64,000 nucleotides of DNA from JANJTB01 sp032027125 (GCA_032027125.1 JAVSMQ010000001.1:2606568-2670567), one strand, 5' to 3'; shown: positions 8,183-16,934, counted from the stretch's first letter. Notes: generated from the sequence alone by a model not told the origin. Translations and numbers: made by a program.

Positions 8183-10250
8183 GAAAATGAGATACGTAGT
8201 TTATGAATACGTAGCTCCCTTGAAAATTATTTTTTTGTTACCAAGCCAAGCATATTTCAAATTATTAAATTGGTTCATAGATTCGAGTAAAAGAGGTAGA
8301 TTTCTTTTCTTTTTCAGATTAACGATAATNCNTTCTTTTTCAATCTGAATATCTGCNCTATTGAGTAAAAACTTTTCATACAAATTCTGAATAGACAATT
8401 TCTCANATCTCGGCAAATCTCNGGCTAATAATCTGTAAATATTATGCGTAAGAATNGACATCGTNAAATCAAAATCAACTTTTATAACCATTGANGAAGA
8501 TACATTATTAAGATGNAAAAATGAAATTTGNTCAGAAATTTCTTTTTCAACTAACCATCTTCTTGCNTATTTTCTAACNAAACTTTCAACTGAAGANTCG
8601 AAATCATTTGTAATNATNATNGCAGGTTTTATNTTCCCGTTTCCTGTAATCACNATTTGNCTGACCTCNCCCTCNTANCCTCTNAGNTTNACCCTTTGNT
8701 CACNAACTTTTANNGTNCTTTTTTTATTTGANGANCCATCAATTCTAATAGTTTTCCATTTCGATTGTGGCANATTTTCAATCTCTTCAACTATATTTTT
8801 GCCTCGTCTGCGAATCGTTAAAAACTTTATTCCATCTTTATTTAAGCGGTTGAGATTTTCNTAATTTGTGAATTTNCTGTCAAAAACTAAATATTTNAAA
8901 TCCNTTTTNNCGTCAGAACNTTCTTTGTAAAAATCAAGGAATTCCAATATAACAGCACTTTCATCTTTGTGCATTATATTNGTATCCCCATAATCAACTA
9001 TNCCGCTGTCCTGATCCTGAGCCAGNACCGCCAGCATACTTGGAAGNGCTTTGTTACGTTTNCCNGACCAATTATTCTCTAAATGCNCGGAATCTCCCCA
9101 GTAAGGAATAGTNGTAAAATCAAGGTTAACCGTATCACTGATAAGTCCTAATTCAATCCATTTTTTACTTAATTTNATNAGNAAATCTTTATTNATATCC
9201 GACGTTACTCTATGCGAGTACGAAGTAAACCAAGCTGCCTTCGGCAATACATTTAATCCGGCAAANAGTCCCGAACCCCTGTCCATNCACCAAATATTGT
9301 CAGCNGTATANCGCCTGNCANCNGATGCTTTTAGTGCCACAAAAGANAATATTGAACTTAATTTACTGATTTGTTTAGTCCCCGGATAATTGGATTCTTC
9401 AATAATTTGTCGAATATCAAGCGACTCAATTAAAGGAAGCAAACATAAAATACCGGCTGAATCACTTTTGAATTCGTCTGTTTTTTGAATGTCAACAGAT
9501 GCACTTTTTTCGGCTTCAATCTTTGGAAATACTAATTGTTGTTTAGTCTCTTTGCTTCGTCTCGGCAATCTTTTGAAACCGGCTTCATGCTGAATATTAT
9601 AGATGGTTTTCTCAGAAAAATCGTACCCTTTGCTGTCAAGAATCGTTTTGATTTCAGGAACAGAATGATTAGTCAACCTGAGTTGAATAATCAAATTTTC
9701 CGCGGAAGCAATATTCTCTGGTCTTTTTCTGCCAGGTTTTTTATCAAGAAAGAAGATATCGGAATCACCACTTTTCCTTTTTTTTCTGAACCAGGTAACT
9801 AAGGTAGTGAATCCACGATAAGTATAACCGAACTTTTTAGCAACTTCGACAGCAGGAACACCATCAACAAAATACATTCTAAGAGCTTCATATTTCTTTT
9901 GAGAAATAGAAGTCGTATTTAAAAAATAGTCTTTGTCATTCATAAAAAACCTTTTTAAAAACGTGCAATAATTACCGTGATAAAAGTAATAAAAAATCAT
10001 TAAACAACCAAATAAAAAATGTAAAAAAGCCATTAAGTGTGTATTTATTGGCTTTTAGAGGGTATTAGATATGTTGATAACTGGATTAACGATTTAATAA
10101 TATTGCTATAAAAGCATATATAATACGTAATGCATTGTGTTACTGAACTGTTGATATTTCTATAACTGATTAATATTTAAAGACTTATATCTACATTTTT
10201 TATTTAGTTCGATGTTTCAAATACTACAATTATTACCGTGAAAATCTGTG
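8168..10250 (-). mobile_element. 2083-bp insertion sequence, IS4-superfamily (IS1634-like)
   Basis: The element is bounded by 15-base perfect terminal inverted repeats (CACAGATTTTCACGG) and flanked by a CTAAA direct duplication, and it contains one long transposase gene. The 5-bp duplication and a transposase of about 580 residues fit the IS1634 family within the IS4 superfamily; the family name is tentative. It is inserted in a RelE toxin gene. Many bases between 8330 and 9347 are given as n and the rest are fully called, which suggests that several non-identical copies in the genome were merged in the assembly. Confidence 0.9.
8201..9943 (-). CDS. DDE transposase of the insertion sequence
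   Basis: The 580-residue transposase starts at the ATG at 9943, after an AAAGG Shine-Dalgarno sequence; an open frame 30 codons further upstream gives a hydrophobic stretch that is unlikely to be real. The N-terminal ~170 residues carry two helix-turn-helix segments (VDGVPAVEVAKKFGYTYRGF and NHSVPEIKTILDSKGYDFS). The middle and C-terminal parts hold the RNase H-like DDE fold: DFxTIPYWGD near residue 275, YLVFDxKFTN, and a late RRWLVEKEI where the catalytic Glu of IS4-type enzymes is expected. Unresolved bases leave many X residues, so catalytic positions cannot all be verified. No stop codon interrupts the frame despite the ambiguous bases, so some copies are probably active. Confidence 0.88.
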   Translation of the reverse strand: MNDKDYFLNTTSISQKKYEALRMYFVDGVPAVEVAKKFGYTYRGFTTLVTWFRKKRKSGDSDIFFLDKKPGRKRPENIASAENLIIQLRLTNHSVPEIKTILDSKGYDFSEKTIYNIQHEAGFKRLPRRSKETKQQLVFPKIEAEKSASVDIQKTDEFKSDSAGILCLLPLIESLDIRQIIEESNYPGTKQISKLSSIXSFVALKAXXXRXYXADNIWXMDRGSGXFAGLNVLPKAAWFTSYSHRVTSDXNKDXXXKLSKKWIELGLISDTVNLDFXTIPYWGDSXHLENNWXXKRNKXLPSMLAXLAQDQDSXIVDYGDXNIMHKDESAVILEFLDFYKEXSDXKXDXKYLVFDXKFTNXENLNRLNKDGIKFLTIRRRGKNIVEEIENXPQSKWKTIRIDXXSNKKXXXKVXXQRXXXRXXEXEVXQXVITGNGXIKPXXXITNDFXSSVESXVRKXARRWLVEKEISXQISFXHLNNVSXSMVIKVDFDXTMXILTHNIYRLLAXDLPRXEKLSIQNLYEKFLLNXADIQIEKEXIIVNLKKKRNLPLLLESMNQFNNLKYAWLGNKKIIFKGATYS

Positions 10251-10255
10251 CTAAA
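10236..10255. repeat. Right end of insertion sequence: terminal inverted repeat and target duplication
   Basis: CCGTGAAAATCTGTG at 10236-10250 is the inverted repeat and CTAAA at 10251-10255 is the second copy of the target site. Beyond 15 bases the two ends diverge. Confidence 0.92.
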
Positions 10256-10346
10256 ATATCAGTTTTGGTTTTAAAAATTCTAAGATAATCATCAGTGAGT
10301 ATATCTAAAAACTTTTGTACTTGTTTTGATAAAAGTATTTTGTACT

Positions 10347-10574
10347 TCAAGAAATTCCTCTTTTAGCAAGATAGTCGTCCAGTTCAATAACATCACCTTT
10401 AACTATATCTAATAATGCTTTACGATATGCTATCTCATCTTCTAAAAGACTAATATCCGAATCTACTTCAAAATCAAGATTTCTTATCTCAAAATTTTTT
10501 TGTGGAATCGGGCTAATCAAATCCATCAAATATGGTACATAAGTATCATCAATTTTCAATAAAAAAGTCTGCAT
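10347..10574 (-). CDS. Antitoxin of the interrupted RelE-type module
   Basis: This intact 75-residue protein (MQTFLLKIDDTYVPYLMDLI to DDYLAKRGIS) lies directly upstream of the split RelE toxin, and its stop overlaps the toxin's TTG start. A short acidic protein ending in a helix such as ELDDYLAKRG is typical of antitoxins paired with RelE/ParE toxins, in which the C-terminal helix wraps the toxin. It would also act as the operon repressor. Because the toxin is disrupted, it is now an orphan antitoxin and could neutralise related toxins encoded elsewhere. The family is inferred from context. Confidence 0.75.
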   Translation of the reverse strand: MQTFLLKIDDTYVPYLMDLISPIPQKNFEIRNLDFEVDSDISLLEDEIAYRKALLDIVKGDVIELDDYLAKRGIS

Positions 10575-10702
10575 TATCTAACACCTTATATATATCTTAA
10601 GTTGTAAAGAAGAATTTAATAAATGAATATTGGATTTTGATTACGATTTAGACTTCTAAGTATCAAAAAACAGAATTAAGTTTGGGGATTATATTATTAT
10701 TA

Positions 10703-10717
10703 AACCTTCCGAAGGTT
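10703..10717. repeat. Short perfect palindrome (AACCTTCCGAAGGTT)
   Basis: A 15-base palindrome with a single centre base lies in the intergenic space before the NrfD operon terminus. Its CTTCCGAAG core recurs in the palindrome at 7800-7832 and nearly in the hairpin at 24432-24465, which suggests a dispersed palindrome family. Confidence 0.6.
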
Positions 10718-10767
10718 ATTAAGTTCTACTCTAAATGTTTGAGTTCTACCCTTTAGGGCGCTGTGTT

Positions 10768-10800
10768 GAGTGGTTGTCACAAATTTTACGACAACCACTC
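10768..10800 (-). terminator. Hairpin after the NrfD operon
   Basis: Arms GAGTGGTTGTC (10768-10778) and GACAACCACTC (10790-10800) are perfect complements around an 11-base loop, 15 bases past the end of the nrfD-like gene. There is no U-tract on the minus strand, so it may act as an mRNA-end stabiliser rather than a classic intrinsic terminator. Confidence 0.5.
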
Positions 10801-10815
10801 CCTTTTCACAAAAAT

Positions 10816-11982
10816 CTATTCTGTTGTTTTAACCGCCTTTTTATCAAAAAACGGGAAAATTTTATCAAAAGCTCTTAATAATAAAAAAGGTATAAATATC
10901 AGCAGAAAAGAGACTACTAATCCTTCTTTGTCGAACCACAACGGAAAATATTCCGTAAATCCGCGCATACTTTTTGATACTAACTGTCCGCCGATTACTA
11001 CGTTCCACCGCATAAGCAAAACCTGTATCAAAAGCATTCCCGAGGACAGCCATATCAGAAAATTTCTTGTGTTGTTATTGAATTTGATTAATGATGTAGC
11101 AGAAAGAATCAAAAACGGAACAATTGAAAAAAGCCCGATCTGCAGATATATATACGAAACTTTGAGTTTGCCGTATATTAAGAGCTGTAAAATTTCCCAT
11201 TTTTCTGTTTGTTCGTATGATATTGACAAAACCTCCATTAATTCAAGCGTAACAGCAATTATCATAAATCCCCAGAGCCATTTAGACATTAAATCAATAG
11301 CTTCCTGATTTACTTTAATTTTTCTTTTCCAATGTACAAAAAGATACAGAAATGTCAGAACTGCCAAACCGGAAACTATCGCAGAAAAAATGAATATTAT
11401 AAACATCAGGGGAGTTGACCACCATAGATTTGCCTTTAAAGAACCGAACAGAAAACCAACATATCCGTGCAGAATACACGCCACCGGTATGCCGATTGCA
11501 CCCAGAACAACAACCATTTTATTGTCATATTTTCTTGTATTCGGATTATCATTTGTATTTCCGAGAATGAGGACGTTATAAATAAACTTTACAAATCCCT
11601 TTGACTGCTGATACTTCTCGATAAATTCCTTCCGGTAACTGAACCAGATTTCCAAAACAACAATTAACATATAAAATGCATAAACAAAACCAAAACCGCT
11701 CATTGCAGAATTGAAATTAGGAGTGAGCATTATATTAAATGCCCGTTCCGGTTTACCGAGATGATTAAGCAGCGGCACTGTTGCAAAGAGTAAAAATGCG
11801 AGGGATGAAACAAGTGCATATTTTGCAATTGGTTTAAGCTTTTCCATACCGAATACGTGATAGAAAGATGATACTATAAAAGCCCCGGCAACCATACCCG
11901 TAATGTAGGGGTAGAGGACAATCATAACAGTCCAGTAAATATGCATTTCATTCGGAAAAAGAAAATTCTGTGCAGCATCCAT
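10816..11982 (-). CDS. NrfD/PsrC-family membrane quinol-interacting subunit
   Basis: The 388-residue protein has about nine or ten transmembrane helices and the NrfD signature HLGKPERAFNIML near residues 72-84, followed by the SAMSGFGFVY helix. NrfD-type proteins sit in the cytoplasmic membrane and exchange electrons between menaquinone and a periplasmic iron-sulfur subunit. It is the last gene of a three-gene operon (cytochrome c, ferredoxin, NrfD), and its ATG overlaps the ferredoxin stop (TAATG). The family includes nitrite, polysulfide, tetrathionate and Qrc-type complexes. With no catalytic subunit next door, the substrate is open. Confidence 0.9.
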   Translation of the reverse strand: MDAAQNFLFPNEMHIYWTVMIVLYPYITGMVAGAFIVSSFYHVFGMEKLKPIAKYALVSSLAFLLFATVPLLNHLGKPERAFNIMLTPNFNSAMSGFGFVYAFYMLIVVLEIWFSYRKEFIEKYQQSKGFVKFIYNVLILGNTNDNPNTRKYDNKMVVVLGAIGIPVACILHGYVGFLFGSLKANLWWSTPLMFIIFIFSAIVSGLAVLTFLYLFVHWKRKIKVNQEAIDLMSKWLWGFMIIAVTLELMEVLSISYEQTEKWEILQLLIYGKLKVSYIYLQIGLFSIVPFLILSATSLIKFNNNTRNFLIWLSSGMLLIQVLLMRWNVVIGGQLVSKSMRGFTEYFPLWFDKEGLVVSFLLIFIPFLLLRAFDKIFPFFDKKAVKTTE

Positions 11983-12740
11983 TATTTGACCTCCATATCA
12001 AGTCCGATGTAATAGCATTTAGGATTAGTTCCTAATTCAGGTTTAAGTGTTCCGTATCTTCTTTGACTGAGTATTTTACGGATGTTACTTTTTGGGTCTT
12101 TCAGATTACCGAATATTCTGGCGTTTCTCGGACAAGCATTTACGCAGGCAGGAAGTTCACCATTATGAATCCTGTGATAACATAATGTACATTTATCTGC
12201 CACTCCTGCCTTATGGTCTATATATCTGCATCCGTAGGGACAAGCCTGTACGCAGTAACCGCATCCAAGACAATGCTCCTTATCAATCAATACAACTCCG
12301 TCAGGCGAATGATAGGAGGCTCCAACCGGACAGACTTGAGTACACGCCGAATCGTGACAGTGATTACAGATTTTAGGTACAAAGAATGCTTTTACGACAT
12401 CCGAATCAAAATTATCTTCTTTGAAGCTCTCCATAGCACCGTTTGGAGCATCTACCCTAACCTTTTCATCTTTATTTATTTCAAATCTTTCTACCCAGGT
12501 TCTGAAAAAAGTATCCGGCACTTGATTCTCAACCGAGCAAGCCCTGACACACGCACCGCAGCCAATACATCTTGTTGTATCAACAATATAACCCCAATCA
12601 AATTTTAACAAATCTTCATACTTGAGTACTTTTATAGGATCGGTGCTTTTACTAAAAGCAAAAAATGAACCTACAAGTAATCCGGCTGTGCTGTACAAAC
12701 CGCATTTTATGAATTGTCTTCTCTCTATATTATCCATCAT
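11982..12740 (-). CDS. Tat-exported four-cluster ferredoxin (NrfC/PsrB type)
   Basis: The 252-residue protein starts with a Tat signal (RRQFIK, then the hydrophobic GLLVGSFFAFS), so it is folded before export to the periplasm. Four cysteine groups for [4Fe-4S] clusters follow in the order typical of DmsB/NrfC/PsrB subunits: CIGCGACVRAC, CNHCHDSACTQVCP, CLGCGYCVQACP, and the widely spaced CTLCYHRI...ACVNACP, 16 cysteines in all. It should wire the membrane NrfD protein to the multihaem cytochrome encoded upstream. A Shine-Dalgarno AAAGGA precedes the first of two adjacent ATG codons. The gene lies 29 bases after the cytochrome gene. Confidence 0.92.
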   Translation of the reverse strand: MMDNIERRQFIKCGLYSTAGLLVGSFFAFSKSTDPIKVLKYEDLLKFDWGYIVDTTRCIGCGACVRACSVENQVPDTFFRTWVERFEINKDEKVRVDAPNGAMESFKEDNFDSDVVKAFFVPKICNHCHDSACTQVCPVGASYHSPDGVVLIDKEHCLGCGYCVQACPYGCRYIDHKAGVADKCTLCYHRIHNGELPACVNACPRNARIFGNLKDPKSNIRKILSQRRYGTLKPELGTNPKCYYIGLDMEVK

Positions 12741-12769
12741 TAATGTCCTTTTAATTTTTTTTTATATAC

Positions 12770-13939
12770 TTAATGACATTGACCGCAGAAATCATTGTTA
12801 TGGCAATTTGCACATAATTTCTTCCCTTTTTTGGCTACAAGCAATTTGTGATTATCCATAAAGTCCTCTGGATGCGGCATTTCGGTTTGATGACACGACA
12901 TACAATAATCAGACGCATGACAATTCTTACACGCCGATTTATCTTTAGCAGCAAAAGTTTTCTTAGCAAATTTCTTATGTTCTGCTTTCCAATTTCCAGG
13001 ATGTGGATTCCCCCTCATAGTCAAATCCATTTTGTGAATATCCTTTGCATGGCAATCCAGACAAATTTTTGTATCTGTTTTTTCGATATGTTTTAAATCG
13101 CCGATATGACCTGTCCATTCAATTTTAGGGGGGAATTTCGGGTCTTTAAAAGGTTTACTCTCGTGACAAAGGAGACAGAATTTTACATTTCCATTTTTGT
13201 ACATTCTTCCGATAGTCTCATCTTCTTTATGGAATAGATGACAGGTTCTGCATTCTACTTCGTTGTGATGCGGTTTTGTATTAAAATCTTTAACAATTTC
13301 TGCGTGACAATCCTTACATTCAAAGATTTTCGGATGGTCTGCGACATCATAGTAATCCTTTTCGGGTTTTGTCTTATGGCAGTCCGTACATTTGTAAACC
13401 ATTGGATGCAGCCGTGACTGTCTTGACTCAGTCAGCAGGAATATCGGCTCATGAGGATTGTGACATGCAATACATTTTGTAGTCGAATCAATGATATGCA
13501 TATATTTATAATGTTCTTTCTGATTAACCTGCGGGAAATCAGAAGGTCTTGCATTTAACTTCCTATGGCAGAAAAGACAACCTTCAAAATCAAATTCCTT
13601 CTTCAATACAGCCTGCTGTTTGCTGATGTTTTTGGAATCAGCATCTTTTTTATAATATGAAACATGCAAATTCCCCGCTCCATGACAATCAACACACGGA
13701 ACATTATAATGAGCATCTTTCTGATGTAATTGATAAATATCATTATGACACTCATTGCAGGTATTGATATTTTGATTGATTATCTTTTGGGACTGGAGTT
13801 CATTTACAGCATCCCAACGATAATGTCCATACTGGTCAAAACTTTTTGGCTGGAGCAGTCTGTCTGCTATAATGGCAATAATTAAAACTACAATAATTAT
13901 TGCGAAGACTGTTACAATATGCTTTTTATCTTTCATCAA
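12770..13939 (-). CDS. Membrane-anchored 13-haem c-type cytochrome
   Basis: The 389-residue protein has one N-terminal membrane anchor (about residues 8-27, no cleavage site evident) and 13 CxxCH haem-binding motifs that I counted individually: CNECH, CVDCH, CLFCH, CIACH, CTDCH, CKDCH, CRTCH, CLLCH, CLDCH, CKNCH, CMSCH, CANCH and CGQCH. The last motif is the very end of the chain, with the stop codon directly after its His. It should carry electrons in the periplasm between the ferredoxin/NrfD module and an acceptor or donor. It is first in the operon, so the cytochrome may be the main product. It resembles NrfB/NrfH/Qrc-type electron carriers only in general design; no catalytic haem (such as CxxCK) is seen. 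Confidence 0.9.
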   Translation of the reverse strand: MMKDKKHIVTVFAIIIVVLIIAIIADRLLQPKSFDQYGHYRWDAVNELQSQKIINQNINTCNECHNDIYQLHQKDAHYNVPCVDCHGAGNLHVSYYKKDADSKNISKQQAVLKKEFDFEGCLFCHRKLNARPSDFPQVNQKEHYKYMHIIDSTTKCIACHNPHEPIFLLTESRQSRLHPMVYKCTDCHKTKPEKDYYDVADHPKIFECKDCHAEIVKDFNTKPHHNEVECRTCHLFHKEDETIGRMYKNGNVKFCLLCHESKPFKDPKFPPKIEWTGHIGDLKHIEKTDTKICLDCHAKDIHKMDLTMRGNPHPGNWKAEHKKFAKKTFAAKDKSACKNCHASDYCMSCHQTEMPHPEDFMDNHKLLVAKKGKKLCANCHNNDFCGQCH

Positions 13940-14113
13940 AACCTACAGTATATTATTGTAATACTTTTTATATCAAAATAACAACATATATACAAGTATA
14001 TATATGAATCTAATCAGTCAACAATTAAAAATAATCATTTATAATCACATCTGCAAAAATTATTTATATTTTGTAAGTGGTTATGTTGTTGATAAATAAC
14101 AAAAATTAAAAGA

Positions 14114-14151
14114 GCGTGTCAATTTGAAGAGATACTCTTCAACCGGCACGC
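14114..14151 (-). terminator. Intrinsic terminator of the T9SS protein gene at 14190
   Basis: On the minus strand a long imperfect stem (outer arms GCGTGCC and GACACGC, inner arms TTGAAGAG and CTCTTCAA) is followed by TCTTTTAATTTTT, the form of a Rho-independent terminator. It lies 39 bases past the stop. Confidence 0.8.
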
Positions 14152-14189
14152 CCTGAAATTTAAATAATTATAGGGTAAACAAATAATTA

Positions 14190-15869
14190 TTATAAAACTA
14201 TGATACTTCGCACTAAATTGTACTTTTTGCCTTCGATAACAACAAAGTATGAACCTGCAGGAATATTCTCAAGTGAAATATTCAAATTATTTTCACCGGC
14301 AGACAGATTACCTAAAATCTGCATTTTAATTAAATTTCCTTCTACCGAATATACCTTAAGAATAGGTTTATCGTCTGTTTCAAGGGTAAATTTAATATTA
14401 ACTGTGCCGTCAGCAGGATTAGGCAATGCTTCTATTCGGCTGTCATTAATATAATTGTTCAGTACAGAAGCAGGAAGTTTTGTTTTAAAAGTCCATTCCG
14501 GTGACCACATTGAAGTATCACCCGCTGCGTTTTCAGATTGAACGCTCCATTTATAATCCTGATTTGGTTCAAGGTCGGTTTCATCATAGAAGTTATCACT
14601 CCCTGTAGAAACCACGAATGATGACATAGGAGAACTGAGACTGAAATTATAGGTCATATTCTCAATCATTGCCCAGCTAAACTTCAGGCTTTCATATTCA
14701 ACATCAACTGCACCGTTTGCCGGTGAGAGCTGCACCGGAACTTCGGGAGCATCTATATTGACAGTATATGATGTAACAGAAGACCACTCACTATTTATAC
14801 TGCCGTAAGAAGATTTTACACGGCAATAAACAGCACCTGTCATTTTAGGATCACTTACTTCGACACTTGTAACACCGGTAACATTATACTCAACCATTTT
14901 CTGGGGGTTTGAAAAATCAGATAATGTCGAAACCTGCACATTGTAATTAATTTCCTCGAGAATAACATCTTCAATCGCGCCCGAAACAATAATTTCAGAT
15001 GCTGTCCATTGTACTGTGAAAGGAATATCAAGGTTTGATGTACCATTAACAGGTGAAGTAATCTGAGGAGTAGTTAAAGTTTCAGTCTGAGCTTCAGCAT
15101 TATGAATATGAACATTTTTTACAACTGTTGTTGTGTTTTGCCCCATCATAGATTGAGAATTTGTTACAACTGAAATTGTTAACAACCCAAACTTATAACT
15201 GTCATTTGTCCATGTATATGTTTCAATTTCAGTAGTCATTATTATACCGGGGAATCCCGGAACCGGGGGCGGCATAGTATCACGTGTTTTATGTATGCTT
15301 TTGATTCTCAGAACATTTGAAAAAGTACCCTGAGGAAGAATAAGTGTCCCGTAAGCATCTGCTGTAGAATTTACAGTACCTTTACGGTTGAGGGTATAAA
15401 CTTCACCTTCAATTGTCACGGTAAAAGTTCCATCAAAATCATCGGTGGAATTATCACCATAAGTAAAAGGATAATTCATAAAAATTTCTGTATTAGTAAG
15501 AACTTCAGAACCGTCTGCGAATCCTGTTCCTAATCTTTCGACGAATGAACTGCCTGTCTTATAATAACCATAAGCATCTTCAGTTTTATATGCGTAGGTT
15601 GCTGAAGGGAACAATTCGCTTTTTAATCCCTGCCCCGGACTGACTATATCATACGAAAAAGTAGCATTCTGTCCTGTCTTCAGTACGAGATTACTGAAAT
15701 TCCATGTGACTCCGGCACCGGCATTCCCTTGAGAAATTCCGTTTGTATCACAATTCGTAAAAGAGTACGAATCACCGACAACAGGTATGATTTTATCGGT
15801 TATTACTGGTTGTGATATTGAAGTACTCACTACGAAAAGAAACAAAAAGAGGTAAGCAAATTTATACAT
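14190..15869 (-). CDS. Secreted fibronectin-III-like protein with T9SS sorting domain
   Basis: The 559-residue protein has a signal peptide (MYKFAYLFLFLFVVSTSISQ), an N-terminal beta-rich domain of unknown family (about residues 20-260), two Fn3-like domains (about 265-370 and 372-465, with YTVNIDAPEVPVQLSPANGA at the join and WSVQSENAAGDTSMWSPEW in the second), and a T9SS C-terminal sorting domain starting at IEALPNPADGTVNI. An adhesive or structural surface role is likely. The start at 15869 is preferred: AAGGAT lies 6-10 bases before it, whereas the ATG three codons upstream would sit right on that Shine-Dalgarno sequence. No enzyme motif is visible. Confidence 0.85.
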   Translation of the reverse strand: MYKFAYLFLFLFVVSTSISQPVITDKIIPVVGDSYSFTNCDTNGISQGNAGAGVTWNFSNLVLKTGQNATFSYDIVSPGQGLKSELFPSATYAYKTEDAYGYYKTGSSFVERLGTGFADGSEVLTNTEIFMNYPFTYGDNSTDDFDGTFTVTIEGEVYTLNRKGTVNSTADAYGTLILPQGTFSNVLRIKSIHKTRDTMPPPVPGFPGIIMTTEIETYTWTNDSYKFGLLTISVVTNSQSMMGQNTTTVVKNVHIHNAEAQTETLTTPQITSPVNGTSNLDIPFTVQWTASEIIVSGAIEDVILEEINYNVQVSTLSDFSNPQKMVEYNVTGVTSVEVSDPKMTGAVYCRVKSSYGSINSEWSSVTSYTVNIDAPEVPVQLSPANGAVDVEYESLKFSWAMIENMTYNFSLSSPMSSFVVSTGSDNFYDETDLEPNQDYKWSVQSENAAGDTSMWSPEWTFKTKLPASVLNNYINDSRIEALPNPADGTVNIKFTLETDDKPILKVYSVEGNLIKMQILGNLSAGENNLNISLENIPAGSYFVVIEGKKYNLVRSIIVL

Positions 15870-16287
15870 AACAAACATCCTTATATAAGTTGAAAATTGC
15901 CAAAAGATTTAGACTATTTGATAAATTGAATATTGTTATTGAGTAAATCGAAAATATATATTTTGTGTTAAATATCTGAAAATAACCCTTCAATAATACA
16001 TTAAATGATATTCGTTGCTGACTCTTATTCTGGATTAAGTTTAAAAGAAAGCATTTATTAAACTTTACATGCCAATCTTTTCATGTATTTTTTTATCATC
16101 TTTTCGATAAAACTTCAATAGAATTAAACATATTACACGATTTCAACCTACATTTACAATATTCATTTGGTAAATCCTTTAATATTTATTATTTTAACAG
16201 TACTTGTTTTTTCAATTATTATATAATTTATTTTGACAAGACTTGTGCTACTGTTCTTTTAAATAAAATTTAATGAAGGGGTTGTAT
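15870..16287. other. Divergent intergenic region, no gene
   Basis: About 418 bases of A/T-rich sequence separate the minus-strand T9SS gene from the plus-strand lipoprotein gene. It should hold both promoters, but I find no consensus TAnnTTTG box at a convincing position and no hairpin or repeat. Confidence 0.4.
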
Positions 16288-16815
16288 ATGAAGAGATTAT
16301 TATTACTACTGTTAACTGCACAATTAATTTTTAGTGCCTGCGGACCAAAAAAGGAGTATCTTTCTCCATTGGAGATTGAGAACGAAAAAAGCAATGTCAA
16401 ATCAGTAATTGCAGATTATAACAGAGCTTTTGAAGATAAAAATTTTGGCAAAGTTGTAGAAACTTTAGCTGATGAGGTGATTTTCTTTGGCACTGATTCT
16501 TCAGAAGTCATAAAGACTTTTGCAGATTTCAAAAAAGCCATAGAAAAGCAGTGGCAGGAATATGATAAAGTTACTTATGGAGACCTTCGTGACGTATCAA
16601 TTCAAATGGATGATAATGGCACGATAGCCTCTATTATTTATGGTGTACACGCTGATTATCTCCAAAAAGATACATCTTATCATTACTATCTCAGAATTGC
16701 CAGAGTTTTAAAGAAGAAAAATCATAAATGGCTGATTGTCAGCGGTATTGTCGGTATCGTTCGCGATGATGCACCTCCGCGTAATATTGATACTTTACAA
16801 CAATTGGATAACTAA
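16288..16815 (+). CDS. Lipoprotein with SnoaL/DUF4440-like (NTF2 fold) domain
   Basis: The 175-residue protein has a lipoprotein signal peptide with lipobox LIFSAC, giving a lipidated Cys near residue 18. The mature part reads as an NTF2-like domain of the SnoaL/DUF4440 type: a first helix VKSVIADYNRAFEDKNFGKVVETLADEVIFFGTD, then strands ending HKWLIVSGIVGIV. Such domains bind small ligands or act as periplasmic accessory proteins; a function cannot be assigned. The ATG at 16288 is chosen because AAGGGG lies 7 bases before it; the ATG at 16273 has no such site. A hairpin follows the gene. Confidence 0.8.
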   Translation: MKRLLLLLLTAQLIFSACGPKKEYLSPLEIENEKSNVKSVIADYNRAFEDKNFGKVVETLADEVIFFGTDSSEVIKTFADFKKAIEKQWQEYDKVTYGDLRDVSIQMDDNGTIASIIYGVHADYLQKDTSYHYYLRIARVLKKKNHKWLIVSGIVGIVRDDAPPRNIDTLQQLDN

Positions 16816-16850
16816 TAATTTATACATTTGTGATTTAGTGATTTTTTTCT

Positions 16851-16883
16851 TTGAAGAGAGTCCCTTGTAGGAACTCTCTTCAA
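16851..16883 (+). terminator. Hairpin after the lipoprotein gene
   Basis: Arms TTGAAGAGAGT (16851-16861) and ACTCTCTTCAA (16873-16883) pair perfectly and are followed by GGATTTATTTTTT. This is probably an intrinsic terminator, slightly weakened by the interrupted T-tract. Confidence 0.65.
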
Positions 16884-16934
16884 GGATTTATTTTTTGTAA
16901 CAATCAGTCATTTTAATTATTTTTAAGGGTGTTT

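Larger units (their letters stand above)
7990..10350 (-). pseudogene. RelE/ParE-type toxin gene split by an insertion sequence
   Basis: The 5' piece (10350-10251) encodes 33 residues starting MKYKILLSKQVQKFLDIL, and the 3' piece (8162-7990) encodes the rest, with GKPKGFYRIRIGDYRFLYEI and YKADNRGDVYK-stop. Removing the insertion sequence and one copy of the 5-bp target duplication rejoins them exactly in frame as a 90-residue RelE-superfamily protein, the normal toxin length. The rejoined gene starts with TTG at 10350, five bases after a GAGGA Shine-Dalgarno sequence, and overlaps the antitoxin stop by two bases. RelE toxins cleave mRNA on the ribosome. This one must be inactive unless the element excises. 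The 3' piece stops 2 bases past the end of the convergent Asp-box gene. Confidence 0.9.

Noticed and set aside
8121..8348. Open frame on the plus strand at the left end of the insertion sequence
   Set aside because: It runs through the inverted repeat and the antisense of the transposase; its end contains ambiguous bases.
9944..10033. Longer N-terminus for the transposase
   Set aside because: The added residues are hydrophobic and unlike transposase starts; the ATG at 9943 has a ribosome site.
10763..11308. Open frame on the plus strand across the nrfD-like gene
   Set aside because: It lies antisense to a strongly supported membrane-protein gene and its residues match no pattern.
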